Shown here: piece after piece, positions 51,780 through 58,909 of the stretch
Layout of the letters: the number at the start of each line of letters is the position of its first letter
Numbering within the stretch: the stretch's first letter is position 1
Source: Polynucleobacter antarcticus
GTDB lineage: Bacteria; Pseudomonadota; Gammaproteobacteria; Burkholderiales; Burkholderiaceae
Length of the DNA: 64,000 nt
Assembly (NCBI RefSeq): GCF_013307245.1
Contig: NZ_CP028941.1
Location: 682,001 to 746,000, forward strand
Direction of reading: 5' to 3'
Notes under the pieces: model-generated
What the model saw: the letters and a program-made list of their open reading frames with translations, nothing else
What the model was told of the DNA's origin: nothing
Databases searched by the model: none
Program-made: the position numbers and the translations under genes

Positions 51780-52538
51780 ATGAAATGGCTCACCCACCCC
51801 CTCTTATTCATAGCGCTTAGCCTTCCCCTGAGTGCTCATGCACTATTTGATCAATGCAAGAGCCTCTTTCCAGGTCAGCAGGTTCCTAGTAGCGTCCAAG
51901 TAGGCAGAGACCTTTGTTTTGATGACTTTGCGATTTTGTACTCGCCCACAGATAAAAAACCAATCTATACCGTGGAAAAACTCAATGGTCGAGCGCTAGA
52001 GGGTCAGCGCCCAAGACGTACCAATCAGTTCTATGAGGAGGCAAGACTGCCCTTACGTGAGCGTGCCTTGCTCGCGGATTACCGTGGCAGTGGTTATGAC
52101 CGAGGGCATAACGTACCCGCTGGTGATATGACCCGCGAACGGGGTATGGCTCAATCATTTTCTCTGGCGAACATGATGCCGCAAGCCCCACAAAATAATC
52201 AGGGCATCTGGGCCAAGCGGGTTGAAGAGCCTACCCGCATGTATGCCAAACGTGCGGCAGGGGATCTTTATGTCTTTACGGGTTCGTACGGAAGCTTAGG
52301 CAGCATAGGCATCAGTAAGGTCACTATTCCCTCTCACCTATATAAGTTGGTCTATGACCCCATTAAAAAAGATGCATGGGCTTACTGGATAGAGAACACC
52401 AATGAGGCGCAAGTCAGCCCTCTGATTTCCTATGCGGAGTTGATGCAAAAAATTGGGATTGATTTTCATTTGCTAATTGGATCTGGTGAGCCAGCAGATT
52501 CCAAAGACTCAACAGTTCCTTTAGTACCCACCAAATAA
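51780..52538 (+). CDS. Secreted DNA/RNA non-specific endonuclease (NUC family)
   Basis: About 252 residues: signal peptide MKWLTHPLLFIALSLPLSAHA, then the beta-beta-alpha-metal nuclease domain with DYRGSGYDRGHNVPAGDMTRERGMAQSFSLANMMPQAPQNNQGIW, where His of DRGH is the general base and Asn of N(Q) binds the metal. NucA/EndoG-type enzymes degrade DNA and RNA; outside the cell this could recycle nucleotides. The start is ATG 51780; a TTG at 51741 would add a useless leader. No ribosome site is evident. Confidence 0.9.
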   Translation: MKWLTHPLLFIALSLPLSAHALFDQCKSLFPGQQVPSSVQVGRDLCFDDFAILYSPTDKKPIYTVEKLNGRALEGQRPRRTNQFYEEARLPLRERALLADYRGSGYDRGHNVPAGDMTRERGMAQSFSLANMMPQAPQNNQGIWAKRVEEPTRMYAKRAAGDLYVFTGSYGSLGSIGISKVTIPSHLYKLVYDPIKKDAWAYWIENTNEAQVSPLISYAELMQKIGIDFHLLIGSGEPADSKDSTVPLVPTK

Positions 52539-52539
52539 A

Positions 52540-52797
52540 TTAGTCGTTTTCACGTAAACGGGATGTCATCCCATGCGCCTTCTGAATAGGTGCCAACAAG
52601 CCACGTAAACCATTGTGATCCAGGGTGTGCATCAGCTCCAACAATTGCCCTAGCTCGCTCTTCGGAAATCCCTCGCGTGCAAACCACGCTAAATAGTTAC
52701 CAGGCAGATCAGCTAATGCGCGCCCAGCATGCTTGCCAAAAGGCATCTTCATGGTTACCAACTTTTCAAGGATATCTGGGTTCATAGCTGGGTTCAT
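52540..52797 (-). CDS. DUF3820 family protein
   Basis: A small protein of about 85 residues with MKMPFGKHAGRALADLPGNYLAWFAREGFPKSELGQLLELM, the DUF3820 core; these are sometimes called quorum-sensing-regulated virulence factors but the function is not known. The start is made unclear by a 12-base tandem duplication that gives MNPAMNPD: ATG 52797 or ATG 52785. Convergent with the nuclease gene, with one base between them. Confidence 0.85.
   Translation of the reverse strand: MNPAMNPDILEKLVTMKMPFGKHAGRALADLPGNYLAWFAREGFPKSELGQLLELMHTLDHNGLRGLLAPIQKAHGMTSRLREND
52774..52797. repeat. 12-bp tandem duplication at the DUF3820 start
   Basis: GGGTTCATAGCT occurs twice in direct succession, at about 52779-52802; it duplicates the start codon and next three codons of the DUF3820 gene. 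It keeps the frame. This is recent-looking slippage or a start-site duplication. Confidence 0.7.
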
Positions 52798-52852
52798 AGC
52801 TGTGCATCTTACAAGCTTGGCTGACATTAGACGTAAAAGGGTCTTACAGTTT

Positions 52853-52899
52853 AATTGATAATCATTCTTATTTACTGTATATTGAGAATCATTCTCAAT
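52853..52899 (+). promoter_or_regulatory. Fur box(es) before the OMP/FMN-binding/ApbE operon
   Basis: A 9-1-9 inverted repeat ATTGAGAATCATTCTCAAT (52881-52899) is perfect apart from its central base, the form of a Fur site. A second, overlapping-type copy, TTGATAATCATTCTTA, lies at 52855-52870 and keeps the GATAATCATT core. They are 58-100 bases before the start codon of the outer-membrane protein gene. Repression by Fe-loaded Fur of all four downstream genes is the natural reading. Confidence 0.85.
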
Positions 52900-52956
52900 T
52901 GAGAAAAACGATGTTCACATTCTGTTAGCTTCTTTTTCAACCCCTTTCAAGGCACC

Positions 52957-53871
52957 ATGAAATTCAATATCAAAAGACTCATTGCTTTTAGCTTCGTATT
53001 GGCAGCTGCTCTCCACTTCTCTTTTGCCCATGCCGGTGAAGGCGTATTTGGTTGGATCTACACCTTAGACCTACAACCCAAAGGTAAGCTTGAATTTGAA
53101 CAACGGCTGCAACTAAATAAACAACAAGCAGCGGGTTCTTACGATGCCTGGACTGCCAGAACGGAATTGGAATATGGCTTGACCAATGACTTGCAGATTG
53201 CGGGTTACATTAATTCTTATTACACCAATGCCAGTCAGAACTACACGAACCCTGAAGCCTGTGGAGAAAGCGCTAGTTGTACAGGGGGTTATGGCGTGCC
53301 CTCTAGTCATGATCCCGCCACCCCTTTTAGAAAGAGTGGCATCGAGGGCGCTTCATTGGAAGCCATTTACCGCATTACCAATCCGGTAACTTCACCCGTG
53401 GGAGTGGGGCTATACCTCGAACCGACCATTGGCAGAAACAAAAATGAGATTGAAGCCCGCTTATTACTGCAATCGAACTTTATTGATGATCGCCTCATTT
53501 TGGCCGGAAACGTGGTGGTCGCTAATGAGCGCTTGAAGTTTGTTGAGAATGGCAATGTGCCGGAGTCGACGTTGGATTTTCTGGTGGGGGCAAGTTATCG
53601 CTTTGCACCCAAATGGTCTGCGGGTGTAGAGGCACGCTTTCATAATGATTATTCTGAATTGAATTTACGCAATCAAGTGCAACGCGCTACCTTTGTTGGT
53701 CCAAATATGCACTATGCCGCTAAAGACTGGTGGGTCACTGGTGCGTGGCGCTACCAACTCAAAGGGGGCACTTGTATGGGTGGTGGTGAAGCGGAGTGCT
53801 CTAACGCCCGTGTATGGGATAGTCACTCTGTGAATGAGTTCATTGTCAAAGTTGGCTTTCCACTAAATTGA
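52957..53871 (+). CDS. Outer-membrane beta-barrel protein, DUF6662-like
   Basis: A 304-residue protein with a signal peptide (to Ala26, SFAHAGEG), then GEGVFGWIYTLDLQPKGKLEFEQRLQL and a series of alternating strands (GLTNDLQIAGYINSYY, PVGVGLYLEPTIGR, LDFLVGASYRFAPKWSAGVEARFH), a beta-barrel pattern. The start and the EFEQ segment resemble DUF6662. It has no TonB box or plug, so it is not a siderophore receptor. AAGG lies before ATG. It is the first gene behind a Fur box and heads an operon with an FMN-binding protein and ApbE, thus a link to iron is expected. Confidence 0.78.
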   Translation: MKFNIKRLIAFSFVLAAALHFSFAHAGEGVFGWIYTLDLQPKGKLEFEQRLQLNKQQAAGSYDAWTARTELEYGLTNDLQIAGYINSYYTNASQNYTNPEACGESASCTGGYGVPSSHDPATPFRKSGIEGASLEAIYRITNPVTSPVGVGLYLEPTIGRNKNEIEARLLLQSNFIDDRLILAGNVVVANERLKFVENGNVPESTLDFLVGASYRFAPKWSAGVEARFHNDYSELNLRNQVQRATFVGPNMHYAAKDWWVTGAWRYQLKGGTCMGGGEAECSNARVWDSHSVNEFIVKVGFPLN

Positions 53872-53887
53872 AACTACATAGAACAGC

Positions 53888-54475
53888 ATGAACTGGAAAC
53901 CCAACCCCTTGCTCATTACGGGGCTCGCGCTCGTGAGTGCACCCCTTGTGGCTCATGCCAAGATTTATGTCTCTATTGAGCAAGCACAAAAGCTACTACT
54001 ACCTAATGTAGGCTTGGTCAAAAATCCCATTATCGTCACCGATAGCTTGCAGGACAAAATGCGGGCTGCCTCTAGTATTCGCCACCCATTTCAGGGCAAT
54101 CTGATTTGGAGATCGGCAGATGGCAGCTGGTTCATCGTCGATGAGGTTGTGGGTAAACATGAAATGATCACCTACGCCGTAGCCCTCAGCCCTACGGGTA
54201 CCGTCATCGGGGTAGAGATTTTGGAATACGTTGAATCCTATGGCTATGAGGTTGCTGAAGCGCAATGGCGCAAACAATTTATTGGTAAAACAGCAGCAGA
54301 CCCCATCAAGCTCAAGCAAGATATTCAGAATATTGGTGGAGCTACCTTGTCTTGCAAACATTTAACCGATGGTGTGAAACGGGTTACGGTCTTATTTGAC
54401 TTAGCCTTGAAGCAGGACACTCTAACCCATAAAACAGCAGTTGCAGCTACAGCAACAGCAACTACGAAAAAATGA
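53888..54475 (+). CDS. Exported FMN-binding domain protein
   Basis: A 195-residue protein with a signal peptide (VAHA-KIYV, to about residue 24) and an FMN-bind domain at about 90-170. The acceptor motif reads IGGATLSCKHLTDGV: Gly151-Ala-Thr153 with Thr153 as the likely residue to which ApbE links FMN through a phosphoester. The rest (SIEQAQKLLLPN, VGKHEMITYAVALSPTGTVIGVEILEY) matches RnfG/NqrC-like FMN domains. It starts 17 bases after the barrel gene and its stop overlaps ApbE (ATGA). It should carry electrons in the periplasm. The Ala/Thr-rich tail after 175 is low complexity. Confidence 0.88.
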   Translation: MNWKPNPLLITGLALVSAPLVAHAKIYVSIEQAQKLLLPNVGLVKNPIIVTDSLQDKMRAASSIRHPFQGNLIWRSADGSWFIVDEVVGKHEMITYAVALSPTGTVIGVEILEYVESYGYEVAEAQWRKQFIGKTAADPIKLKQDIQNIGGATLSCKHLTDGVKRVTVLFDLALKQDTLTHKTAVAATATATTKK

Positions 54476-55287
54476 TCCGCTGTAAACCGCTCCTCGGTAC
54501 CTTTGTAGAAATTACCGTTGAAGATGAAGCGGTCTGTAGCAATGCTATCGAGCAGGCTTTTGATAGTATGGCGCAGGTGCAGCTACTGATGGGTTTTCAT
54601 AATCCTCATAGTGAGCTATATAGGATCAATCGAGACAGTCATGTAAAGCCTGTTCGCATTCATCCTTGGACGGCGCAAGTTCTCAGTACGGCACAAGCCG
54701 TTCATAGAGAATCAATAGGCATCTTTAATTGTGGTGTTGGGCAGCGCCTCGTAGAGGCTGGCCTCCTTCCAAAGCACTGCCATAAAGAACATGTGTTTGG
54801 TGGCATCGAACATATTCAATTTATGGAGCCCCACTTAGTTCACTCTGATTTGCCACTATGCCTTGACCTTGGTGGCATAGCCAAGGGCTTTGCTGTCGAC
54901 GTGGCTGTGCAGACCCTACAAGCCCAAGGGATTGAACAGGGTTCTGTCAATGCCGGTGGTGATTTTCGTGTCTTTGGAAACCAAGCCCAAGCTATTCATA
55001 TCAGAAACCCAGCGCAGCCCCATGAACTCTTTCACTTGGGTGCATTACAAGAAGGGGCGATTGCTACTAGCAGCTTGTACTTTGCAAGAAGAGCATCTCA
55101 GTCATTGAGTTATATGGTTCATCCCAGTAGTCAGCAATTAATTGATTTTTCACCATCGTATTCTGTGATTGCGAAGGAATGTATTTATGCAGATGCTCTC
55201 ACCAAAGTCATTGCGATCTCTGGAAATACCACCCATCCTTGTCTAGCTAAGTTTTCAGCGCAGGCGATCGCAGTAATGGCACAGTAA
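54472..55287 (+). CDS. apbE: FAD:protein FMN transferase (ApbE)
   Basis: A 271-residue ApbE, which takes FMN from FAD and attaches it to Thr of the acceptor motif. Present: CKPLLGTFVEI, LCLDLGGIAKGFAVD (near 130-142), VNAGGDFRVFG (near 158) and ECIYADALTKVI (near 235), all key parts. It begins at once with the mature domain (MIRCKPLLGTF) and has no signal peptide or lipobox, unlike periplasmic ApbE. The gene is 4-base coupled (ATGA) to its acceptor. So modification may occur in the cytoplasm before export, or export is by other means. Confidence 0.9.
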   Translation: MIRCKPLLGTFVEITVEDEAVCSNAIEQAFDSMAQVQLLMGFHNPHSELYRINRDSHVKPVRIHPWTAQVLSTAQAVHRESIGIFNCGVGQRLVEAGLLPKHCHKEHVFGGIEHIQFMEPHLVHSDLPLCLDLGGIAKGFAVDVAVQTLQAQGIEQGSVNAGGDFRVFGNQAQAIHIRNPAQPHELFHLGALQEGAIATSSLYFARRASQSLSYMVHPSSQQLIDFSPSYSVIAKECIYADALTKVIAISGNTTHPCLAKFSAQAIAVMAQ

Positions 55288-55305
55288 AACTAGAGCTATA
55301 TCCGT

Positions 55306-55749
55306 ATGACTACCCGAAACCGCCTAGGAAAAATGCCGAACTGGCAAAGGCATTTTGTCTTAATAGGAATGCTGAGTTGCTCCATGACCGGAATTGCTTA
55401 TTTATTGGGTCATGAGTTTTATATTCAGCGCAGTTTATTGGGGTCGCATGCGATATTAGCCTGGCACGGGGTCACCGCCATCATCGCTACAGCAGCTTTA
55501 GGCTCTGTCCTGCCAGTCCATTTGAAGGCTGGCCTCAAATCGAAGAAAAAGTTTTGGAGTGGCATGAGTCAACTGACTTTTCTAATGGCCTTATGTTGCT
55601 CTGGCGCTCTACTCTATTACGGCCCCGAACCAATCCGTGAATCTGTGACTACAAGCCACTGGGTGATTGGCCTTATATTCTTTACTATTTTTTTACTGCA
55701 TGGTGTTTTTATCCGCAAAGATAAAAATACTAGCGCATTGAGCTCATAG
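55306..55749 (+). CDS. Four-helix membrane protein with conserved-looking histidines, possible b-type cytochrome
   Basis: A 147-residue protein with about four hydrophobic helices (16-36, 48-68, 88-106, 115-134). Histidines lie in or near the helices: His36, His48, His54, His118 and His132; the last two are 14 residues apart on one helix, the spacing used for two heme ligands in b-type cytochromes, and His48/His54 in helix 2 could pair with them. I do not recognise a family. As the last gene of the Fur-controlled operon with an FMN-binding protein and ApbE, it is a plausible quinol-to-FMN electron carrier. No motif proves this. Confidence 0.6.
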   Translation: MTTRNRLGKMPNWQRHFVLIGMLSCSMTGIAYLLGHEFYIQRSLLGSHAILAWHGVTAIIATAALGSVLPVHLKAGLKSKKKFWSGMSQLTFLMALCCSGALLYYGPEPIRESVTTSHWVIGLIFFTIFLLHGVFIRKDKNTSALSS

Positions 55750-55775
55750 AGACTCAATACGCTAGTTTCATTTCG
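55729..55775 (+). terminator. Hairpin at the end of the Fur-controlled operon
   Basis: ACTAGCGCATTGAG (55729-55742) pairs with 55753-55766 with one mismatch over 14 bp, ten-base loop, followed by TTCATTT. It starts within the last codons of the membrane protein gene. A likely, though T-poor, terminator. Confidence 0.6.
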
Positions 55776-55797
55776 GCTTCTTAATAGGGTCTTCTAT

Positions 55798-55986
55798 TTA
55801 CTTCGGGCAAGAACTCAGGCCCAGTAATGGATAGGCTGGGCAGAATCGAAAGACTCCCGTAGCCAAAGGAATTATCCCGAGCCATCCCCACCACCCAATC
55901 ATCCCGCTTACTGCTAATGCAATCAGCAATAGTCCTGCTGCGATTCTGACAATACGATCTATACCGCCGACGTTACATTTCATCAT
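55798..55986 (-). CDS. DUF2892 (YgaP-like) membrane protein
   Basis: A 62-residue protein: CNVGGIDRIVRIAAGLLLIALAVSGMIGWWGWLGIIPLATGVFRFCPAYPLLGLSSC. The NVGxxDRxxRxxxG start and FCPAYPLLG end define DUF2892, which in YgaP is fused to rhodanese. Two helices and three cysteines. It is the last gene of the ArsR-type regulator operon, fitting a sulfide or sulfane-sulfur role. Confidence 0.9.
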   Translation of the reverse strand: MMKCNVGGIDRIVRIAAGLLLIALAVSGMIGWWGWLGIIPLATGVFRFCPAYPLLGLSSCPK

Positions 55987-56021
55987 GAACTCCTCTTTGT
56001 AAGTGATACTGTAAATATGTT

Positions 56022-56351
56022 TTACCGCTTGCAGTAGTGCTTATAGAGCAAGCTAATGACTGAAACCACTACCTGGCTAGCAAGTGAATAGTAAATTTGC
56101 TTTCCTTCTCTGCGTGTCTTGACTAGCTTTCCCTGACGAAGCACTGTTAACTGCTGAGAGAGGGTAGGTTGATGTATATCTAGTGCTGTTTCTAATTCAC
56201 TGACGCATCTTTCCCCTTGGCCAAGCTCACATAAGAGCATCATGCGATCACGGTTGGATAAGACTTTCATCAGCTTGCAAGCCTCATCCGCAGAAGACTG
56301 CATCTTTTTAAGTTCTGTTTTAGAAATGGTGAGCTTCATATTGGTAGCCAT
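56022..56351 (-). CDS. ArsR-family sulfane-sulfur sensor (SqrR/BigR-like)
   Basis: A 109-residue winged-helix repressor: LMKVLSNRDRMMLLCELGQGERCVSELE and LDIHQPTLSQQLTVLRQGKLVKTRREGKQIYYSL. Cys41 and Cys107 are at just the positions of the reactive pair in SqrR (BigR 42/108), which form a tetrasulfide with persulfides and release DNA; a further Cys25 and Cys49 are extra. Neighbours are an MBL persulfide-dioxygenase-like enzyme, a TSUP permease and DUF2892, the classic BigR regulon. It should repress these, with the AT-rich dyad at 57294-57338 as a likely site. Confidence 0.9.
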   Translation of the reverse strand: MATNMKLTISKTELKKMQSSADEACKLMKVLSNRDRMMLLCELGQGERCVSELETALDIHQPTLSQQLTVLRQGKLVKTRREGKQIYYSLASQVVVSVISLLYKHYCKR

Positions 56352-56372
56352 CTATTGATTTTTATTATGTTT

Positions 56373-57245
56373 TTACACTGCGTTCAATGGAATTTTTAAG
56401 TAAGCAATTCCATTGCTCTCTGGCTCAGGAAAGTGACCCGCCCGAATATTTACCTGAATAGACGGCAGAATTAAGGTGGGCATCTCTAAAGTTTTATCTC
56501 GGGCGGTACGCATCTGGACAAACTGCTCTTCACTTACCCCATCCCGAACATGAATATTTTTCGCTTTTTCTTCACCTACCGTGGTCATGAACTCTGGAGG
56601 TCGATCTGCAGGTGGGTAGTCATGGCACATATAGAGTTTGGTTTGTGCTGGGTAGGAAAATATCTTCTGAATAGATCGATACAGCGCTGCCGCATCTCCA
56701 CCAGGAAAATCACAGCGTGCGGTGCCCACATCAGGCATAAATAGGGTATCGCCTACAAAAATAGCATCCCCAATTTCATAAGCCATACATGCTGGTGTGT
56801 GGCCAGGTACATAGAGCGCTTTTAAGCTGAGATGGCCAAAAGGAAGGGACTCATCCTCCTTAAGTAAGCGATCAAACTGCTTGCCTTGGGTATCAAATTG
56901 CGCATCTAAATTAAAGACGCCTTTAAAGACACTTTGCACCTGGGTAATATGATCACCAATCACCAGCTTACCGCCTAATTGCTCTTGCAAGTAAGGGGCT
57001 GCAGTTAAATGATCCGCATGGGCATGGGTTTCTAGAATCCAACTGACCGTGAGCTGATGATGCTTCACAAATGTAATCACCTCGTCTGCTGAAGTCGTTG
57101 TAGTTCTGCCCGACTTAGGGTCGTAGTTCAATACCGAGTCAATGATGACGCAGGGACTGCCATCACCCTCATAGACAACATAGGTATAGGTCCAGGTTGC
57201 TGGATCAAAAAAGTGTTGAATCACTGCCAAGGCTGGGGTAGTCAC
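56373..57245 (-). CDS. MBL-fold hydrolase, persulfide dioxygenase/Blh-like
   Basis: A 290-residue metallo-beta-lactamase fold protein. ETHAHADHLTAAPYLQ (HxHxDH), YVPGHTPACMAYEIGDAIFVGDTLFMPDVGTARCDFPGG and MCHDYPP provide the iron ligands and the RCDFPGG signature of ETHE1-like persulfide dioxygenases. Blh in the BigR operon is the direct counterpart. It would oxidise glutathione persulfide to sulfite. It lies 21 bases before the regulator gene in one operon; divergent from the TSUP gene. Confidence 0.9.
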   Translation of the reverse strand: MTTPALAVIQHFFDPATWTYTYVVYEGDGSPCVIIDSVLNYDPKSGRTTTTSADEVITFVKHHQLTVSWILETHAHADHLTAAPYLQEQLGGKLVIGDHITQVQSVFKGVFNLDAQFDTQGKQFDRLLKEDESLPFGHLSLKALYVPGHTPACMAYEIGDAIFVGDTLFMPDVGTARCDFPGGDAAALYRSIQKIFSYPAQTKLYMCHDYPPADRPPEFMTTVGEEKAKNIHVRDGVSEEQFVQMRTARDKTLEMPTLILPSIQVNIRAGHFPEPESNGIAYLKIPLNAV

Positions 57246-57293
57246 AATCGTTCCTATGCTTCATGTTGAGGGAGTTACTTATAAGTCATTAAT

Positions 57294-57338
57294 ATTTTAT
57301 ATTGCTATATATATTTATATACTATATTAATATAAAAT
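57294..57338. promoter_or_regulatory. AT-rich dyad between divergent sulfur genes
   Basis: ATTTTATATT (57294-57303) and its exact complement AATATAAAAT (57329-57338) bracket a run of TATA-type sequence in the 101-bp gap between the MBL and TSUP genes. BigR/SqrR sites are AT-rich dyads, so this is the best candidate operator for both. Exact half-site match not known to me. Confidence 0.45.
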
Positions 57339-57346
57339 TACTAGCA

Positions 57347-58186
57347 ATGGAAGCCTTACCCGCACTTGAATACTCCAACCTCATAGGTCCTGCACTAGGT
57401 ATGCTGGTGGGGGTCCTAATGGGTCTCACTGGTGCAGGTGGAGGCATTCTCTCGGTACCACTACTGGTCTTTTTCTTAGATCTTTCAGTAGCCCAAGCTG
57501 CACCCATTGCCCTTTGTGCAGTTGCCCTTGCTTCATGCATCGGAGCCATCATGGGGCTTAAGAGCAAAACCTTGCGCTACAAAGCAGCAGGTTTTATGGC
57601 GATCTTTGGTTTAGCGCTCTCACCATTGGGCTTATGGATTGCGCCACAGATTCCGAATACGCCTTTACAGATTTTGTTTAGCCTGATTTTGCTATTTGTT
57701 GCTGTACGATTATTGATGCAAGCTCGTAATGACATCATGGGTATCGTCGAGCCACTCCGAAAGCCTCCCCCGTGTTTAGTAAACCCCGCCGCCGGAAAGC
57801 TGACATGGACTATGCCTTGTGCGCGCTCACTGCTATTTGCGGGTAGCCTTGCAGGCTTTTTGTCTGGCTTACTGGGCGTTGGTGGTGGATTTATTATCGT
57901 CCCCGCTCTGAAGCGTTATACCGACCTTCCTATTCAGTCGATTGTGGCTACCTCTCTTGGGGTGCTGGCGATCATTACAGGTGGTGGCGCCCTCTTTTCA
58001 GCGCTATCAGGTAACTTGAATATAGCCCTGGCTGCACCCTTCTCTATAGCTGCCTTATTGGGCTTATTACTCGGCCAACTTCTCGGGAAAAAATTAGGTG
58101 GTTCGCGTATTCAGCTGATCTTTGCTATCTTTACCTTCCTGATTGCTGGAAGCTTGCTTATTAAAGGACTGTTGGCTCTCGGCTAA
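57347..58186 (+). CDS. TSUP family permease, probable sulfite/sulfur-anion exporter
   Basis: About 279 residues, eight helices in two halves, with MLVGVLMGLTGAGGGILSVPLL near 20-42 and LAGFLSGLLGVGGGFIIVPAL near 168-188, the two TauE/SafE repeats. In BigR/SqrR regulons such a TSUP protein exports sulfite made by the persulfide dioxygenase. The ATG at 57347 has no good ribosome site, with very AT-rich leader; a TTG at 57302 is in the promoter. Diverges from the MBL and regulator genes and converges on the yoeB-like toxin gene. Confidence 0.9.
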   Translation: MEALPALEYSNLIGPALGMLVGVLMGLTGAGGGILSVPLLVFFLDLSVAQAAPIALCAVALASCIGAIMGLKSKTLRYKAAGFMAIFGLALSPLGLWIAPQIPNTPLQILFSLILLFVAVRLLMQARNDIMGIVEPLRKPPPCLVNPAAGKLTWTMPCARSLLFAGSLAGFLSGLLGVGGGFIIVPALKRYTDLPIQSIVATSLGVLAIITGGGALFSALSGNLNIALAAPFSIAALLGLLLGQLLGKKLGGSRIQLIFAIFTFLIAGSLLIKGLLALG

Positions 58187-58214
58187 TTTAGGCTGAGATT
58201 TATCCAAATCTTCA

Positions 58215-58481
58215 TTATTCGTAGTGAGTCCACATTCTTAAAATACGAACTATCTTTTCTTTACGAAAGATTTCATAAACCAGGCGATGTTGGATATTAA
58301 TTCTGCGTGAGTATGCCCCTTTCAAATCACCTACCAACTTTTCATAAGGCGGGGGATTTTGTAGAGGGTCTACTTCTAAAATATCTAGTAATGCCTTTGC
58401 TTTATCTTTCAGGCCTGCGGCAGATAATTTTTTAGCGTCTTTTATAGCGTATTTAGAATAAGCCAAACTCCAAGTCACCAC
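58215..58481 (-). CDS. YoeB-type mRNA interferase toxin
   Basis: An 88-residue protein of the Txe/YoeB family: WSLAYSKYAIKDAKKLSAAGLKDKAKALLDIL, YEKLVGDLKGAYSRRINIQHRLVYEIF and RMWTHYE, the last with the catalytic His and C-terminal Tyr-like end of YoeB. These cleave mRNA on the ribosome. It overlaps the antitoxin gene by seven bases with antitoxin first, the typical TA layout. All catalytic positions seem kept. Confidence 0.92.
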   Translation of the reverse strand: MVTWSLAYSKYAIKDAKKLSAAGLKDKAKALLDILEVDPLQNPPPYEKLVGDLKGAYSRRINIQHRLVYEIFRKEKIVRILRMWTHYE

Positions 58482-58717
58482 TTCAGTACCTTTTTGCTCT
58501 TAGCTATAGGCTCGGCCATGGCGTCTTTGATTGATTCACGCATTCCAGGAATGGCCAAAAGGTAAAGCGTCTCCTGAATAGCACTCCAATCCTCTTCGGA
58601 AACTAAAACAGCATTTGCCCGTTTACCAGAAATAACTATCGGCTTGTGTGACTCCGCCGCTTGATCAATCAAACGGTAAAGACCGGCTCGCGCTTCACTT
58701 GCGGTTAATGTAGTCAT
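58475..58717 (-). CDS. Phd/YefM-type antitoxin
   Basis: An 80-residue Phd/YefM protein: LTASEARAGLYRLIDQAAESHKPIVISGKRANAVLVSEEDWSAIQETLYLLAIPGM, which is the complete DNA-binding N domain, with a C-terminal region that wraps the toxin. GGAG lies eight bases before its start. It neutralises the YoeB toxin and represses its own operon; the operator at 58732-58757 lies just upstream. Confidence 0.92.
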   Translation of the reverse strand: MTTLTASEARAGLYRLIDQAAESHKPIVISGKRANAVLVSEEDWSAIQETLYLLAIPGMRESIKDAMAEPIAKSKKVLKW

Positions 58718-58731
58718 CGTCTCACTCCTTC

Positions 58732-58757
58732 ACTATATAGTACGTAAAAGCGTACGT
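58732..58757 (-). promoter_or_regulatory. Operator of the YefM/YoeB-type operon
   Basis: Two dyads in tandem directly ahead of the antitoxin gene: the palindrome ACTATATAGT (58732-58741) and ACGTA-n6-TACGT (58742-58757). They overlap the region where the promoter must be, as expected for autoregulation by a YefM-YoeB complex. Confidence 0.55.
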
Positions 58758-58885
58758 TTTGTCAAGTGCCACCTTCTGTCCGGCATGAGAAAGTACCCAG
58801 TAAAAGCGGGGCATTAGTTAAGCTCTTAGAAGCGTAGGGCTAAATCTAATCATATTTTAAAACACAATATTATCTTGCTCAATAG

Positions 58886-58899
58886 TAACAAATTTGTTA
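58886..58899 (+). promoter_or_regulatory. Palindromic operator of the HigBA-type operon
   Basis: TAACAAATTTGTTA is a perfect 14-bp palindrome ten bases before the toxin ATG (58910). No ribosome site is between them. It is the likely autoregulatory site bound by the XRE antitoxin. Confidence 0.6.
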
Positions 58900-58909
58900 T
58901 CATATACAC

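Noticed and set aside
52957-53871. TonB-dependent siderophore receptor
   Set aside because: At 304 residues, without TonB box or plug domain, it is far too short for that family despite the Fur box.
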